In this document: positions 1-11,299 of the stretch, piece after piece | How positions within the stretch are numbered: the first letter of the stretch is position 1 | Layout: each line of letters starts with the position of its first letter | Assembly: GCF_963259705.1 (NCBI RefSeq) | Contig: NC_081842.1 | Location: forward strand, 178,315,849-178,379,848 | Reading direction: 5' to 3' | Origin: Myotis daubentonii | Taxonomy: Eukaryota; Chordata; Mammalia; Chiroptera; Vespertilionidae | DNA: 64,000 nt | Translations under genes and position numbers: made by a program | Notes under the pieces: model-generated | Seen by the model: only the letters and a program-made list of their open reading frames with translations | What the model was told of the DNA's origin: nothing | Database searches by the model: none

Positions 1-3000
1 CTCAAAGTGAAGGCCTTAACAAGAGATAAGGAAGGCCACTTCATAATACTAAAGGGATCAATACAACAAGAAGATATAACCCTGGTAAACATATATGCAC
101 CCAATGTAGGAGCACCCAAATTCATAAAAAAACTCCTGGAAGATATCAAAGGAGAGATCGACAACAATACAATCATAGTAGGGGACTTTAATACACCATT
201 GACAGCACTGGATAAGTCCTATAGACAAACAATCAGCAAAGACACAGCAATCCTAAATGACTCACTAGATCAGATGGACTTAATAGACATCTTCAGAACA
301 CTTCACCCCAAAGCCAGGGAATATACGTTCTTCTCAGGTGCTCATGGTACATCTTCAAAAATAGACCACATATTGGGTCACAAGCAAAGTATCCCCAAAT
401 TCAAGAAGATTGAAATCATAAAAAGCATCTTCGCAGACCACGATGGCATAATACTAGAAATAAACTACAATAAAAACAACCCAAAATACTCAAACACCTG
501 GAAGCTGAATAGCATGTTATTAAATATTGATTGGGTTGCCAATGAGATCAAAGAAGAAATTAAAAACATCCTGGAAACTAATGACAATGAAAACACAACA
601 ATCCAAAACCTATGGCACACAATGAAAGCAGTCCTGAGAGGGAAGTTTATAGCTCTACAGGCCTATCTCAAAAAACAAGAAAAAATGGTAGTAAATCATC
701 TAACTCTACAACTCAAAGAATTAGAAAGAGAGCAACAAGAAAACCCCAGAGTGAGCAGAAGGAATGAGATAATAAAGATTAGAGCAGAAATAAATGACAT
801 AGAGACCAAAAAAACAATACAGAAAATCAATGAAACCAAGAGCTGGTTCTTTGAAAGGATAAACAAGATTGACAAACCTCTAGCCAGACTCACCAAGAAG
901 CAGAGAGAGAGGACCCAAATAAATAAAAGCAGAAACGATAGAGGCGAAATAACAACAGACCCCACAGAAATACAAATGATTGTTAAAAAATACTATGGAC
1001 AGCTCTACTCCAACAAACTAGACAACCTGGAGGAAATGGACAAATTCCTAGAAAAATACAACATTCCAAAACTCAGTCAGGAAGAATCTAAAAATCTCAA
1101 CAGGCCAATAACTATGGAAGAAATTGAAGCAGTCATCAAAAAGCTTCCAGCAAACAAAAGCCCAGGACCAGACGGCTTCACAGGGGAGTTTTACCAAACA
1201 TTCAAGGAAGAACTAAAACCTATCCTCCACAGACTACTACAAGAAATTCAAGAGGAAGGAACACTTCCAAGCTCATTCTATGGAGCCAGCATCACCCTAA
1301 TACCAAAACCAGGTAAAGACAACACAATGAAAGAGAATTACAGGCCAATATCCCTCATGAACATAGATGCCAAAATCCTCAACAAAATCTTAGCAAATCG
1401 GATCCAGCAGTACATCAGAAAGATCATACACCATGACCAAGTAGGATTTATCCCAGGGATGCAAGGATGGTACAATATCCGCAAATCAATAAACGTGATA
1501 CATCACATAAACAAATTGAAAGAAAAAAAACACATGGTCATATCAATTGATGCAGAAAAAGCATTTGACAAAATCCACCACCCATTTTTGATAAAAACTC
1601 TCAGCAAGGTGGGAGTAGAAGGATCATACCTCAACATAATAAAAGCCATATATGACAGGCCCACAGCCAACATCATACTCAATGGACAAAAACTAACACC
1701 ATTTCCCCTAAGAACAGGAACAAGACAGGGATGCCCCCTCTCACCACTCCTGTTCAACATAGTACTGGAAGTGTTAGCCATTGCAATTAGGCAAGAAGAA
1801 GAAATAAAAGGCATCCAAATTGGAAAAGAGGAAGTAAAACTGTCCTTATTTGCAGACGACATGATATTATACATACAAAACCCTAGAGACTCCATCCAAA
1901 AGCTGCTAGACTTAATACATGAATTTGGCAATGTAGCAGGATACAAAATTAACCCCAAGAAATCTGAGGCATTTCTATACACCAATAGTGAACTTTCAGA
2001 AAGAGAGATTATAAAAACAATCCCATTTACCATCGCACCAAAAAAATTAAGCTACCTAGGAATAAACTTAACTAAAGAGGTAAAAGACCTCTACTCAGAA
2101 AACTACAGGACGTTGAAAAAAGATATAGAGGAAGACATAAACAGATGGAAGAACATACCGTGTTCATGGATTGGTAGAATCAACATCATTAAAATGTCCA
2201 TACTACCCAAAGCAATCTATAAATTCAATGCACTTCCCATTAAAATACCAACGGCATACTTCACAGATCTAGAACGAACTCTCCAAAAATTCATCTGGAA
2301 TAAAAAAAGACCCCGAATAGCTCCAGCAATCCTGAAAAAGAACAAAGTAGGTGGGATCTCAATACCAGATATCAAGTTGTATTACAAAGCCACTGTTCTC
2401 AAAACTGCCTGGTACTGGCACAAGAATAGGCATATAGATCAATGGAATAGAATAGAGACCCCAGAAATCGGCCCGAACCAATATGCTCAATTAATATTTG
2501 ACAAAGGAGGCAAGAACATACAATGGAGCCAAGATAGTCTCTTCAATAAATGGTGCTGGGAAAATTGGACAGATATATGCAAGAAAATGAAACTAGACCA
2601 CCAACTTACACCATACACAAAAATAAACTCAAAATGGATAAAGGACTTAAATGTACGATGGGAAACCATAAAAATTCTAGAAGAATCCAAAGGCAACAAA
2701 ATCTCAGACATATGCCGAAGCAATTTCTTCACTGATACAGCTCCTAGGGCACTTGAAACTAAAGAAAAAATGAACAAATGGGACTACATCAAAATAAAAA
2801 GCTTCTGCACAGCAAAAGAAACCATCAACAAAACAACGAGAAAACCCACTGTGTGGGAAAACATATTTGCCAATGACATATCTGATAAGGGCCTAATCTC
2901 CAAACTTTATAGGGAACTCATACAACTTAACAAAAGAAAGATAAACAATCCAATCAGAAAATGGGCAAAGGACCTAAATAGACACCTTTCAAAAGAGGAC

Positions 3001-3576
3001 ATCCAGAAAGCCAAGAGACATATGAAAACATGCTCAAAATCACTAATCATCTGAGAGATGCAAATCAAAACAGCAATGAGGTACCATCTCACACCTGTCA
3101 GACTGGCTATCATCAACAAATCAACAAACGACAAGTGCTGGAGAGGATGTGGAGAAAAAGGAACACTTGTGCACTGCTGGTGGGAATGCAGACTGGTGCA
3201 GCCACTATGGAAGACAGTATGGAGTTTCCTCAAAAAACTGAAAATGGAACTCCCATTTGACCCTGTGATCCCACTTCTAGGAATATATCCCAAGAAACCA
3301 GAAACACCAATCAGAAAGGATATATGCACCCCTATGTTCATAGCAGCACAATTCACCATAGCTAAGATCTGGAAACAGCCTAAGTGCCCATCAGTAGATG
3401 AATGGATTAGAAAACTGTGGTACATCTACACGATGGAATACTATGCTGCTGTAAAAAGGAAGGAACTCTTACCATTTGCAACGGCATGGATGGAACTGGA
3501 GAGCATTATGCTAAGTGAAATAAGCCAGTCAATAAAGGAAAAATACCACATGATCTCACTCATTCATGGACAATAG
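1..3576 (+). pseudogene. L1 ORF2 (endonuclease / reverse transcriptase), 5' incomplete, one in-frame stop
   Basis: ORF2 protein nicks target DNA and reverse-transcribes L1 RNA at the nick. Taking position 7 as codon 1 (about residue 86 of a full ORF2 of about 1275 residues), the endonuclease half keeps GDFN at codons 59-62 (nt 181-192), the SSKIDH motif with its Asp at codon 120, and the catalytic His in ADHDG at codon 145. The reverse transcriptase shows SPGPDGF near nt 1160, the first catalytic Asp in SIDAEKAFD at codon 515 (nt 1549), [12 protein letters not shown] near 1720, and FADD at codons 615-618 (nt 1849-1860). The C-terminal Cys-rich motif CX3CX7HX4C lies at about 3136-3189. A TGA at 3052-3054 (codon 1016) interrupts the frame. 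After it the same frame runs another 172 codons to the normal C-terminus, ending at 3576. The 5' end is cut by the window and not necessarily by truncation. The stop would remove the Cys-rich C-terminus. Confidence 0.94.
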
Positions 3577-3840
3577 AGACCATTATAAACTTTTGAACAA
3601 TAATAGATACAGAGGCAGAGCTGCCTCAAACAGATTGTCAAACTGCAGCGGGAAGGCCGGGGAGGGTTGGGGGGCAGGAGGTAGGGGGGTAAGAGATCAA
3701 CTAAAGGACTTGTATGCATGCATATAAGCATAACCAATGGACATAAGACACTGGGGGATAGGGGAGGCTAGGGGACTGTCTAGGGCGGGGGGATAAAATG
3801 GATACATATGTAATACCCTTTGTAATTCTTTAAGCAATAA
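3577..3840 (+). other. L1 3' UTR with G-rich tract and poly(A) signal
   Basis: This non-coding tail of the L1 lies between the ORF2 stop and the A-tail. Positions 3649-3690 hold five or more runs of at least three G on the + strand, a sequence able to form a G-quadruplex. A second G-rich block lies at 3752-3792. AATAAA occurs at 3836-3841 directly before the A-rich tail. A polypurine, G-rich 3' UTR is a conserved trait of mammalian L1. Confidence 0.85.
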
Positions 3841-3985
3841 AAAAAAGAGAGAGAGAGAAAAAAAGAAAAGAAAAGAAAAGAAAAATGTAGTAATTAAAAG
3901 GGTAAAATCAGGTGATGGAAAAAAAAGAAAAAATTGGTTTCTTAGTTAAAAGGTGAAAAAAGAAAAATGAAGAAAAAAAAATTGC
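3841..3985 (+). repeat. A-rich L1 tail with several A-runs
   Basis: A-rich, GA-interspersed stretch with at least four A-runs separated by 15-35 bases of mixed sequence. The first run follows the AATAAA signal. Later runs could be patterned-tail expansion or A-runs of the target. Confidence 0.6.
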
Positions 3986-4410
3986 AGTAGTGAAGGTCCT
4001 TTGGTTCTTCTACTCGTCAGTCTGGCTCGCCTTAGTCCTGTCAGGTATTCAGGAGAGTGTTGAATTTCCCTGCGATACACTGTTCCTCCGTGTTGTAAAC
4101 CACAGTCCTGATTTTAAAGCAGGCCGTATTTGTTTCCCAGACTGCCTTAATTTGTATTTAGCTAAGAGTCAGTTTGTGGCTCAGCCTCTGGGTGGCAGTG
4201 TTTTTGGGTTGGCCTCTGAGGCTATAGGGCCTCTCTGTCCAGTAGCTTGGGTTTATCGACTCTATTGCACTTAAAACTGGTGTGGGGAAGTCCACTGCCC
4301 AGAGCTGGTTCCTTAATAGTTACCCGCTCTGTGTTGTTGCTGGGATTGAGGATCTATATCTTGCAGTATGCATTAAACACTTCATTCTACTATTGAAAAA
4401 ATTTTAGAAC
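3986..4410. other. Unclassified sequence directly 3' of the L1 tail
   Basis: About 420 bases of balanced composition containing an open frame of 94 codons (3990-4274). I do not recognise the product and do not regard it as a gene. It lacks the 3' start of another element and shows no clear duplicate of L1 flanking sequence. It may be the target locus or part of an older repeat. Confidence 0.3.
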
Positions 4411-4809
4411 TAAAGAGCAGAGGCCCTGCTGAGGAACCTGAGGCCAGAGCATTCATGGCAGAGTGGACATCTGGACTCCCCATCCAGTGCTCACTGTGGT
4501 GTGGCTGGGAGGCTGGCTGCCATGATCACCTAGTTATTTCCTCTAGGTCTGACCTCCACAATGAACTGAAACACTTGCCAAACTCCTAGCCAAACAAGCA
4601 GCAGATGGTCAATTTGGAAAAAATAAAAATCATTCCTGAACAACAATAATTGGTTTCCCATTTATCACATAGACCCAACCACAGAAAGTGAGACAGGGAG
4701 AGGCAGCGGCGCAGAAGCCGGCAATAAGAGCTGGGAGGCAGGAGGCATGCCTTCCCAATGTGACATGCTATTAATTTATGGAGTCACTAACTCTGTTCCA
4801 TTAGTGTTA
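4411..4809. other. Unique sequence, nothing recognised
   Basis: No open frame of note, no recognised repeat and no RNA gene seen. Confidence 0.4.
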
Positions 4810-4955
4810 CAAATTCATTTCTTTGAGGCTCAGTTTCCTCGTGTAAAATAACGATGATAATACATGCCTCATAGAGTTGTTGTGGAGATATTCACAAAGC
4901 ATAGGGATGTAGCACAGGGCTTGGACCTGGTAAGTCATTGATGAATGTTAGTTAT
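4810..4955 (+). repeat. MIR SINE fragment
   Basis: Matches the MIR core and 3' part: CTCAGTTTCCTC, then a degenerate AAAATAACGATGATAATA block, CATAGAGTTGTTGTGGAGAT, and a tail resembling the shared MIR/L2 3' end. Diverged, as expected for a mammal-wide SINE. Confidence 0.75.
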
Positions 4956-5074
4956 AAATTTGTTTTTAAATTATCACACAGTCCAGTATTCCCACTCTGC
5001 CACAATATATTAAGAAGAATGATTGCTTTTGAAAATTATAGAATCCTATCCAACCAAAAGTTATCTTACAGTTT

Positions 5075-5540
5075 ATTTCATACAACACTTGTTTTATAGA
5101 GAAGGAAATTGAGACACAGAGGTTAAGGTATTTGCATGAGATCACACAGCTAGTTAATAGCAGGGCTACAATGGGAATGCCAGGATAGCATCCAACCTAA
5201 TGCTCTTTCAGCATCCTATCATGCCAAGGAAGGGAAGGAGGGGTGAGGATCAGCATTTATTGAGCATCTATAAGTCACAGGAATTCTTCATGAATTGTTT
5301 AAATGAATCCTTACAGCCATAGTAGGATAAATAAAGCATTATTTTTCTTAAGAAATGAGCAAACTAGAATATAAGCTGGATGTCTTGTTCACTCCTGTAT
5401 CTTCCACAGGCAGAACAGTGCCTGGCACATAAATATTTGTCAGTGAGCAAGATAAAATAATTTACCAAAGCCAGATAGCTAGAGCCAGGACTGGAGACAA
5501 AAAATCAGTCTGACTCCAAAACCCATGCCTTTCCTGAACT
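5075..5540 (-). repeat. Two antisense MIR fragments, the second split by an L2 3' end
   Basis: The first copy (5075-5215) reads AATTGAGACACAGAGGTTAAGG then CACACAGCTAGTTAATAG, the reverse complement of the MIR core. A second antisense MIR starts at about 5245 (CATTTATTGAGCATC) and resumes at 5455-5540. The interruption at 5352-5452 reads as an L2 3' end on the + strand (AGTGCCTGGCACATAAATATT). Two abutting old fragments would look the same. Confidence 0.65.
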
Positions 5541-5624
5541 TGCCCTTGTACTTTCTCCCTGAGGGAACTAAGAGGTAGGAAGGAAAGAACAATTTATTCT
5601 TTGAGAAACTCACAAGTTCCAAGG

Positions 5625-5795
5625 CATTCAACTAGGCCATAGACCTATAACATCATTCACTTTTCACAACCACCAAGGATAAATGTTTTCCTTTTTTAAA
5701 CAAATGATAAAATTGAGATGCAGAAAGCTTCAGGGACTCTTCCAAGGTAAGACAGTGAGTAGGAAAAACAAGGGTGCAGATTACAGTCCCAGGTT
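5625..5795 (-). repeat. Antisense MIR fragment
   Basis: Diverged core with a run resembling the reverse complement of the MIR core (AATTGAGATGCAGAAAGCTTC, then CCAAGGTAAGACAGTGAGTAGG). Confidence 0.55.
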
Positions 5796-5799
5796 TTCA

Positions 5800-6410
5800 T
5801 GGAGATAAAATCACTGATGCCTATAGAGTGGGCCTGGAAGCAGTGATGGACCAGGAACAGGACATCGGCCTGCTATACAGTGGGGGACAAGCATAGTCCC
5901 CTCAGGTTTGCCACTGGAGTTTGGTCAGGACGCCCAGAGCTGTGGTAGCTTTCTAGGACCAAAAGCACAAAGGTAGAAAGCCAGTAAGGTAGGATGGCTG
6001 GGTGCTTGGTGGCACTACTAGCTAAGTTTGATAGCAAGGTGCCTTTGTTTCTTAAGCTTTCATTAGTTGGCATTATTTTATCTGCAGGCACAAGCATTTC
6101 TGCCTGATGTGCTGTACTTCTCAGGAGGCAGAGAGCAGTAAATAGCACTTCTTGTCTATTCTGTGATGGACGGGTAAATCTATTCACTTATGGAATTCTC
6201 GGTGTCCATATTTTTATTGGTGGGAGGTAGCTGTTGGTGGAAAGAATCAGATAAGGACTGGATTTAGCTTATAGGAATGAGGTGAAAATGTTATGGGAAT
6301 AAGGATGTATCTCATGGAACCTGAGTACAGGGATTTAGCTAAGCCTGGCAGTGATCTGGGACCAAGACCTCAAAAGGATTTGGCATTTCTCTCTAATAAT
6401 ATTGCTCTTC
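5800..6410. other. Unique sequence, nothing recognised
   Basis: Holds one 104-codon minus-strand frame (5873-6187) with no recognisable domain. I see no splice-flanked coding pattern. Confidence 0.4.
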
Positions 6411-6413
6411 TTT

Positions 6414-6536
6414 GCTTCTTTCCCCTCCTCTCCCCTCCCCTCCCCTTCTCATTCCTTCTTCTCCCATTCCCTTCCCTTCCCTTCCCTTCCCTTCCCTTCC
6501 CTTCCCTTCCCTTCCCTTCCCTTCCCTTCCCTTCCC
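6414..6536 (+). repeat. (CCCTT)n pyrimidine simple repeat
   Basis: Nearly pure pentanucleotide tract from about 6463 to 6535, preceded by an irregular CT-rich lead-in. It opens long frames in all three phases encoding Pro/Phe/Leu/Ser repeats, which are not genes. Confidence 0.95.
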
Positions 6537-6541
6537 AGCAC

Positions 6542-6640
6542 TACCAAATCCCTACTATGTGCCAAGCACTATTCCAGAGCTTTATGTGAATTTAATCATC
6601 CCAACTATCCTATGAGGTAGGCACTATTAATTTGTTCTTT
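6542..6640 (-). repeat. Antisense MIR fragment
   Basis: CTACTATGTGCCAAGCACTAT and CTATGAGGTAGGCACTATTA are the reverse complement of the MIR 3' half. Confidence 0.75.
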
Positions 6641-6654
6641 TTATTGCTAACTAT

Positions 6655-7125
6655 TATTTATTGTATGGATGCTGCTGTGTATAGCAGTAAACCTAGCAGC
6701 ACGAGTAGTGCTATTATGAATATTCATGTACAAGTCTTTGTGTGGATATAGACTTACTTTCATTTCAATAAACACCTAGAAGCACAATGGCTAAGTGGGA
6801 TGGTAGATGTATATTTATACTTTTAAGAAACTGCCTACCAGTTTTCCCAAGCGGTTGCACCATTTTACATTCTTGCCAGCAATGTTTGAGAGTTCTAGTT
6901 GCTCCATAACCTCACCAACACTTGATTTGACCCATCTTCTCAGCTTCAGTCATTCTAGTTGTCACGTAGAGGTATTTTCACCGCAGGCTTAACTGGTGTT
7001 TCCCTGATGACTAACTATGTGAGCATCTTTTCATGTGCTTATCTGCCATCGGTTTCTCCTCTTTGTTGAAATGCCTGTCCAAATCTGTTGCCCTCTTTGT
7101 TTTTAACTGGGTTGTTTACTTTAAA
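6655..7125 (-). mobile_element. Old L1 fragment, antisense (ORF2 C-terminal region)
   Basis: Reads as the reverse complement of the distal ORF2 region of an old L1. Recognisable pieces are the block around TTGCACCATTTTACATTC, the block around TTTCCCTGATGACTAA, GAGCATCTTTTCATGTG, and the AACTGGGTTGTTT stretch. It is strongly diverged and has no useful open frame. It belongs to a pre-bat L1M-type layer. Confidence 0.75.
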
Positions 7126-7224
7126 AAAAATCCTAACTTCCCTTTGGCATTAGCTTCCTTCTTCTCTAAGAGGACGTTTCTCACATTAGAACACAGATCA
7201 AGGAGATGAACACAGTTTATAGAT

Positions 7225-7400
7225 GGAACACAGGCTTAGAAATAATCAGGTATATTTGAACTTGCATTTCAGCTCTGCTACTTGATAAGTTATATCATCT
7301 TGGGCAACTCAGTGAATGCCCTTGCAAGTTAGCTCCTTTTTCTGTAAAATGGATCCGGTGAACCTATCTCCCAGTGTTTCTATGAGGAATAAATCGAACA
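7225..7400 (+). repeat. MIR SINE fragment
   Basis: CAGCTCTGCTACTTGATAAG, TTGGGCAACTCAGTGAATG and TCTGTAAAATGGAT follow the MIR core in order. Confidence 0.7.
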
Positions 7401-9185
7401 CTTTTCTTAAACGAGGGGCATCGGAACAATAGAAATAACCGTTGTTAAGGCCATGTACGAAAAAGGAGGCTACTTAGGAGAATTTTGATTGTAAGAATTG
7501 TTAGACTTCCCTCAATGCCAGATATTCATGTAGAATAGTATCTGGAGTGGCATCTTGCATATTATTTCCTTTTTTCTTTCTTCTTCCCTTCTGTAGGTAT
7601 GTAATATATACAGCTTGTCACACACACATACACGTGCCCACACGCATGATACACCCGGATGCCTCCTGTGCGACTAGTCTTTCATCAGGGATTCTGGAAC
7701 CTTCTGATCTAATGGCTCCTCTTCTTGGTCATCCTGTTTTTACACTGCCCTCCTCCCTTTCTGAGTTCCTCTGTATTTATGTCCTGTTCAGGTAGACAAA
7801 ACAATAGGAACTTCCCTGTGAGTTATTTTTTAAAGTAATGGTAGAGAGCTTCCAGTCTCTTTGTCTGTAGGGACTTAAAGATACAGATGGTCATCAACAC
7901 TGATAGGAGCTTTGTTTTTCTCCATTTTGCACAAGCATAGTCGTGGCTTTATGGACTTCTACCGAGTGCGCTCTGAGTTCTCCAGGGGGAAGGGCAGGAG
8001 CAGGAGAGCAGGATGCTAACTATTGATCGCCTCTGGCTCTCCAAGAAGAAACGAACAGCTTCTAGACAGGGTTCAACCTGCCAAAAGGTTCCTCTGCTGT
8101 GCAGGAATCATTGCCTCTAGGACATGCTTCCTGAGCAGTGACATCAATGTTCCTGCTGGCTACAGAGGCTCAGGACCGAGCAGTTTAACTGTTTCATGCC
8201 TAATCTGCATGAGCTACAAAATCCCCTGCCACAATGCTGTGCACATAATAGGAGCCTGGGAATGGTCGCTTTCTTCTTAATTCTGATTTCTATTCCCAAA
8301 CAGGTATCTGGCCATTTCTCCAAGTTCCCCTGTGGTTGATGTCACTGAGGTTCTAGACAAGTGTTATCACTACCACCCTCCCAGGGGCCACTTCAATTCC
8401 TGTGATGCTTGTTCCCTCAGTCCTACTTGTCCTGATGAACTCAACAGTGGGCTTCGTAGAAGATGCCAAGGGCCCAGGGAACAGCCTTACAAGTGTTTGA
8501 GGATGGAGGCCTTCCCTGAAGAACCTCTGGGATTCTCTACCCTAAGGAAATGCATCACATCTTGATGAGGCATATCTGAGACAGCCATCTCACTCATTAA
8601 GTAGAAACTGTCTGGTCCTTTTGGTGGATAAATTCATAACAATAACCCTGCAATAGATCGCAAAGGGCACACGGAAGGGGACTGGGCATTCAATCCAGAG
8701 TTGCCACAGAAAGACTGGCCTGGAGTCAAATGCTAATAGCGCCGCTGATGGGCATGGACAAAGTGATTACACAGGGCAGCAAGGCCAAGTTCTGCCTTCT
8801 CTCCCCAGCTGGCAGGAACAATCATTTTGGAAAGGCTCCTTCCTACCTCCCATCCTCTGTGCTTAAAAAACTTCTGGGAATCTGAGTCCTGCCTTAAGCC
8901 TTTCCGAGCAAGATGAATTGACTGAGAAATCACCTTTCACACAGACCTCAGTACCTTACCTTCAGGCACCATAATTATAAAAGAAAACACTAGATTAGTT
9001 ATTTTATAGGGTAAAGCTAGAAAAATGCCAGGCAGGATTCAAGGAGCATCCAGAGAGTGAGGGCCTGAAGGGGCCTGAGAAAAGCTGACTATATGCCAGC
9101 CCCCCTCCCTCGATGGGGAGGCTTATCCTTTAGAATAAGGGTTGTAACTCCCAGTTTATGAGAGCGGACAGAGTCTCATGGAGTT
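7401..9185. other. Unique sequence, nothing recognised
   Basis: About 1.8 kb with only short frames (up to 85 codons at 8023-8280), none with a recognisable domain. No repeat family recognised. Being long and repeat-poor, this interval is a candidate for conserved non-coding sequence. Confidence 0.4.
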
Positions 9186-9626
9186 GGAAGAAGTTGTCTC
9201 AGGACACACAGAGATTAGCAATGGGCCTGGAATTTGATCATGAGTCGGTCTGAGTCCCAAAGAGCATGGATTTGCCACTATGCTCTTTTGAGATCTTTGC
9301 ACAGACTATGCTCCTCCCTCCACCCGCCTGTCCCCACAGAGCCAACCCCTGTAGTCTCCAGCCATGTGTGCCTCAGACCTTGAGGCTGTGCCCCCCGGTA
9401 CTCATTGTGTTCTCCATTCTTCACAGTTTTTCTGAATCACATTCATAAGCCAGCCTGTTGGAACCACCGGAGTCTCTTCCTTTTTATTCTCTCCTGATGG
9501 TCCAGGAGCCTTTGTGGAGGGGATTACCATCGCAAGTGAGGAACAGTGTCTGAGTCTCCCTGTTTCAAAGCTGGCACTGCTCTTCCACTTACTCATGCAA
9601 TCCCTACTTTGTGTTATTTTGGCGAT

Positions 9627-9627
<1 letters not shown>
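9186..9627. other. Unique sequence with a weak antisense MIR trace at its start
   Basis: 9186-9265 resembles the antisense MIR core weakly (CACACAGAGATTAGCAATGG). The rest is not recognised. Confidence 0.35.

Positions 9628-9667
<40 letters not shown>
9628..9667 (+). repeat. (TG)n microsatellite
   Basis: About 20 uninterrupted TG units. Confidence 0.97.
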
Positions 9668-9671
<4 letters not shown>

Positions 9672-10600
9672 TGGCTGGTTGGTCTGAGAGTAGCTCTGTC
9701 CTCAAAGCTCATTTGGTGAATGCAGATCAATGGCCTGCCCTCAGCCCACCAACAACCAACTCCTTCTCTAGCTCAGGTTAGTGGCTCCACCCACTTTTTT
9801 AAGGGCTTCATTTCCCAGAAGTCTGTCTTGACAATTTAGAACATGAAGGATACAAAGATAAATGAGAGATGGTCTTAGTTTACCAATAGCTCTTGACAGG
9901 TTGAAGGTGATAGATACTATCATTCAGCATTCAATTCAAGAAATAAAAGCCATTATAGATGTTTCAAGAACAGATTTGAATATGAGGATTGAATGTGTAT
10001 AAAGCCATTGTAAGGGCTATGGAGATCATAAGCTCCAGTGACGATGTCCAGAGAGAGCTGCTCCCTCTGCTCCAGCAGAAAGGTGGAAATGCGGAGGCCC
10101 CAACTTGAATAGTGAGTTCTGGATTCTAAAATCTGTAATGAATCACAATCTAGGGAATCAGGGGTAGCATCGGGAAGCTGTTATTGCTGCTGTTAAAACT
10201 GACTCTTGACAATCATAAAGCTGTTTACTAGTTACTGGAATACAATGCAGAAAAACTTCACGTCTCTACAACTGTGCCTGCCAGCAGAAATATCAAAACC
10301 AGCGGGATTTCCCTTCTTTCATTTATATGTTTCAAATCTCATCTAGGCCCCTTTTGATGGAACTTAATTTGCATCTAGAACCCTATCTACAGGAATGTCT
10401 GGGAAATGGACTTGCACTGTAGGAGGTGAAAGTGGCTATTGGGAGAATGACTAGCAGGCTCTCCACAAACTCATGAACATACACATGCACTAAAGTGTTA
10501 GAGGAAGCACGTTGTACAAGGTACGATGGGCCATAAAGAAGGGAAAGATCAGCTCTACCTGAGGTTCGGGGAAAGTGGTAGAGAAAAGACTCCTCCTGCT
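9668..10600. other. Unique sequence, nothing recognised
   Basis: Short frames only. A 127-codon minus-strand frame (10383-10766) crosses into the next interval but has no domain I can name. Confidence 0.4.
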
Positions 10601-11100
10601 GAGTCTTGAAGACTGTCCTGTAGAAGTTTGCCTCAAAGAGGCTGAAGAGCATGTGGGGCAGAGTGGGCATTATGAATTTAGTCAAGAAAGTATGAAAAAG
10701 CACAGTCCACCTAGGATCAGCCTGTGCTTTTGTTGTCTGGAACAGAAGGGAGATACAGGAGTGCATTGAGCGTTGAGGTCCGAGAGGTGACAGGGATCAA
10801 GGCAGACCTCACGTGCCATGCTCAAGAGCATGGACTTTGTCCTGGAACTGATCAGGGGGACCTTGGAAGGTTTTACTTGGGAATGACAAAATGAGATGGG
10901 TTTTAGAAAGGTTACTCTGGATGCTGTGTGAAAAATGCTTTGGAAGGGGGAGATGCTGGAATAAAGAGAACAGTTGGGAAGATATTGTGATATGATAGGC
11001 TTGACATGGTTAGAACCTAAACTGGAACTATGTATGTTAGAATGGGGCTTGGACTATGTCAGGAAGTTGAATCAATAGGAGTTGATTGAGTTAAAGTAAT
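10601..11100. repeat. Probable ancient interspersed repeat, family not resolved
   Basis: GCATGGACTTTGTCCTGGAA, followed by GGTTTTACTTGGGAATGACA and TTTTAGAAAGGTTACTCTGG, resembles a mammal-wide repeat with a similar order of phrases. I cannot name the family confidently. Confidence 0.4.
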
Positions 11101-11104
11101 TGGG

Positions 11105-11290
11105 AATAATTATTGCATGTATACTATGCACCAGGCTCTCTTCTATACACTTTGCACGTATGAACTCATTCAATCCTTATAAAACTCTAAGAAGCAGGTT
11201 CTATTACTAACTCATGTCTGCAGAGGAGGGCACTGAAGCACAGCTGACAAATGGCAGAGACAGGATTTGAAACCAGGTAGTTTAGTTTTA
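11105..11290 (-). repeat. Antisense MIR fragment
   Basis: ATACTATGCACCAGGCTCTC, CAATCCTTATAAAACTC and GACAGGATTTGAAACCAGGTA follow the reversed MIR order. Confidence 0.75.
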
Positions 11291-11299
11291 AAAATACAA

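Larger units (their letters stand above)
1..3985 (+). mobile_element. LINE-1 retrotransposon, 3' portion (young bat L1), continuing off the left edge
   Basis: The element runs off the left edge, so its 5' UTR, ORF1, the first part of ORF2 and its 5' target-site duplicate are not visible. What is seen is ORF2 to position 3576, then a G-rich 3' UTR (3577-3835), an AATAAA signal at 3836-3841 and an impure A-rich tail to about 3985. The reading frame is nearly undamaged, so the copy is young compared with the other L1 pieces in the window. L1 reverse transcriptase also mobilises SINEs in trans, which fits the many Ves SINEs nearby. Confidence 0.95.

Noticed and set aside
1503..2033. 176-codon minus-strand frame opposite L1 ORF2
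   Set aside because: It is a shadow of the reverse transcriptase coding strand.
3990..4274. 94-codon frame after the L1 tail with a hydrophobic start, like a signal peptide
   Set aside because: No Kozak context, splice site or known family seen. Too short and isolated to call.
6293..6620. Three overlapping frames with Pro/Phe/Leu/Ser repeats
   Set aside because: They are translations of the (CCCTT)n simple repeat in three phases.
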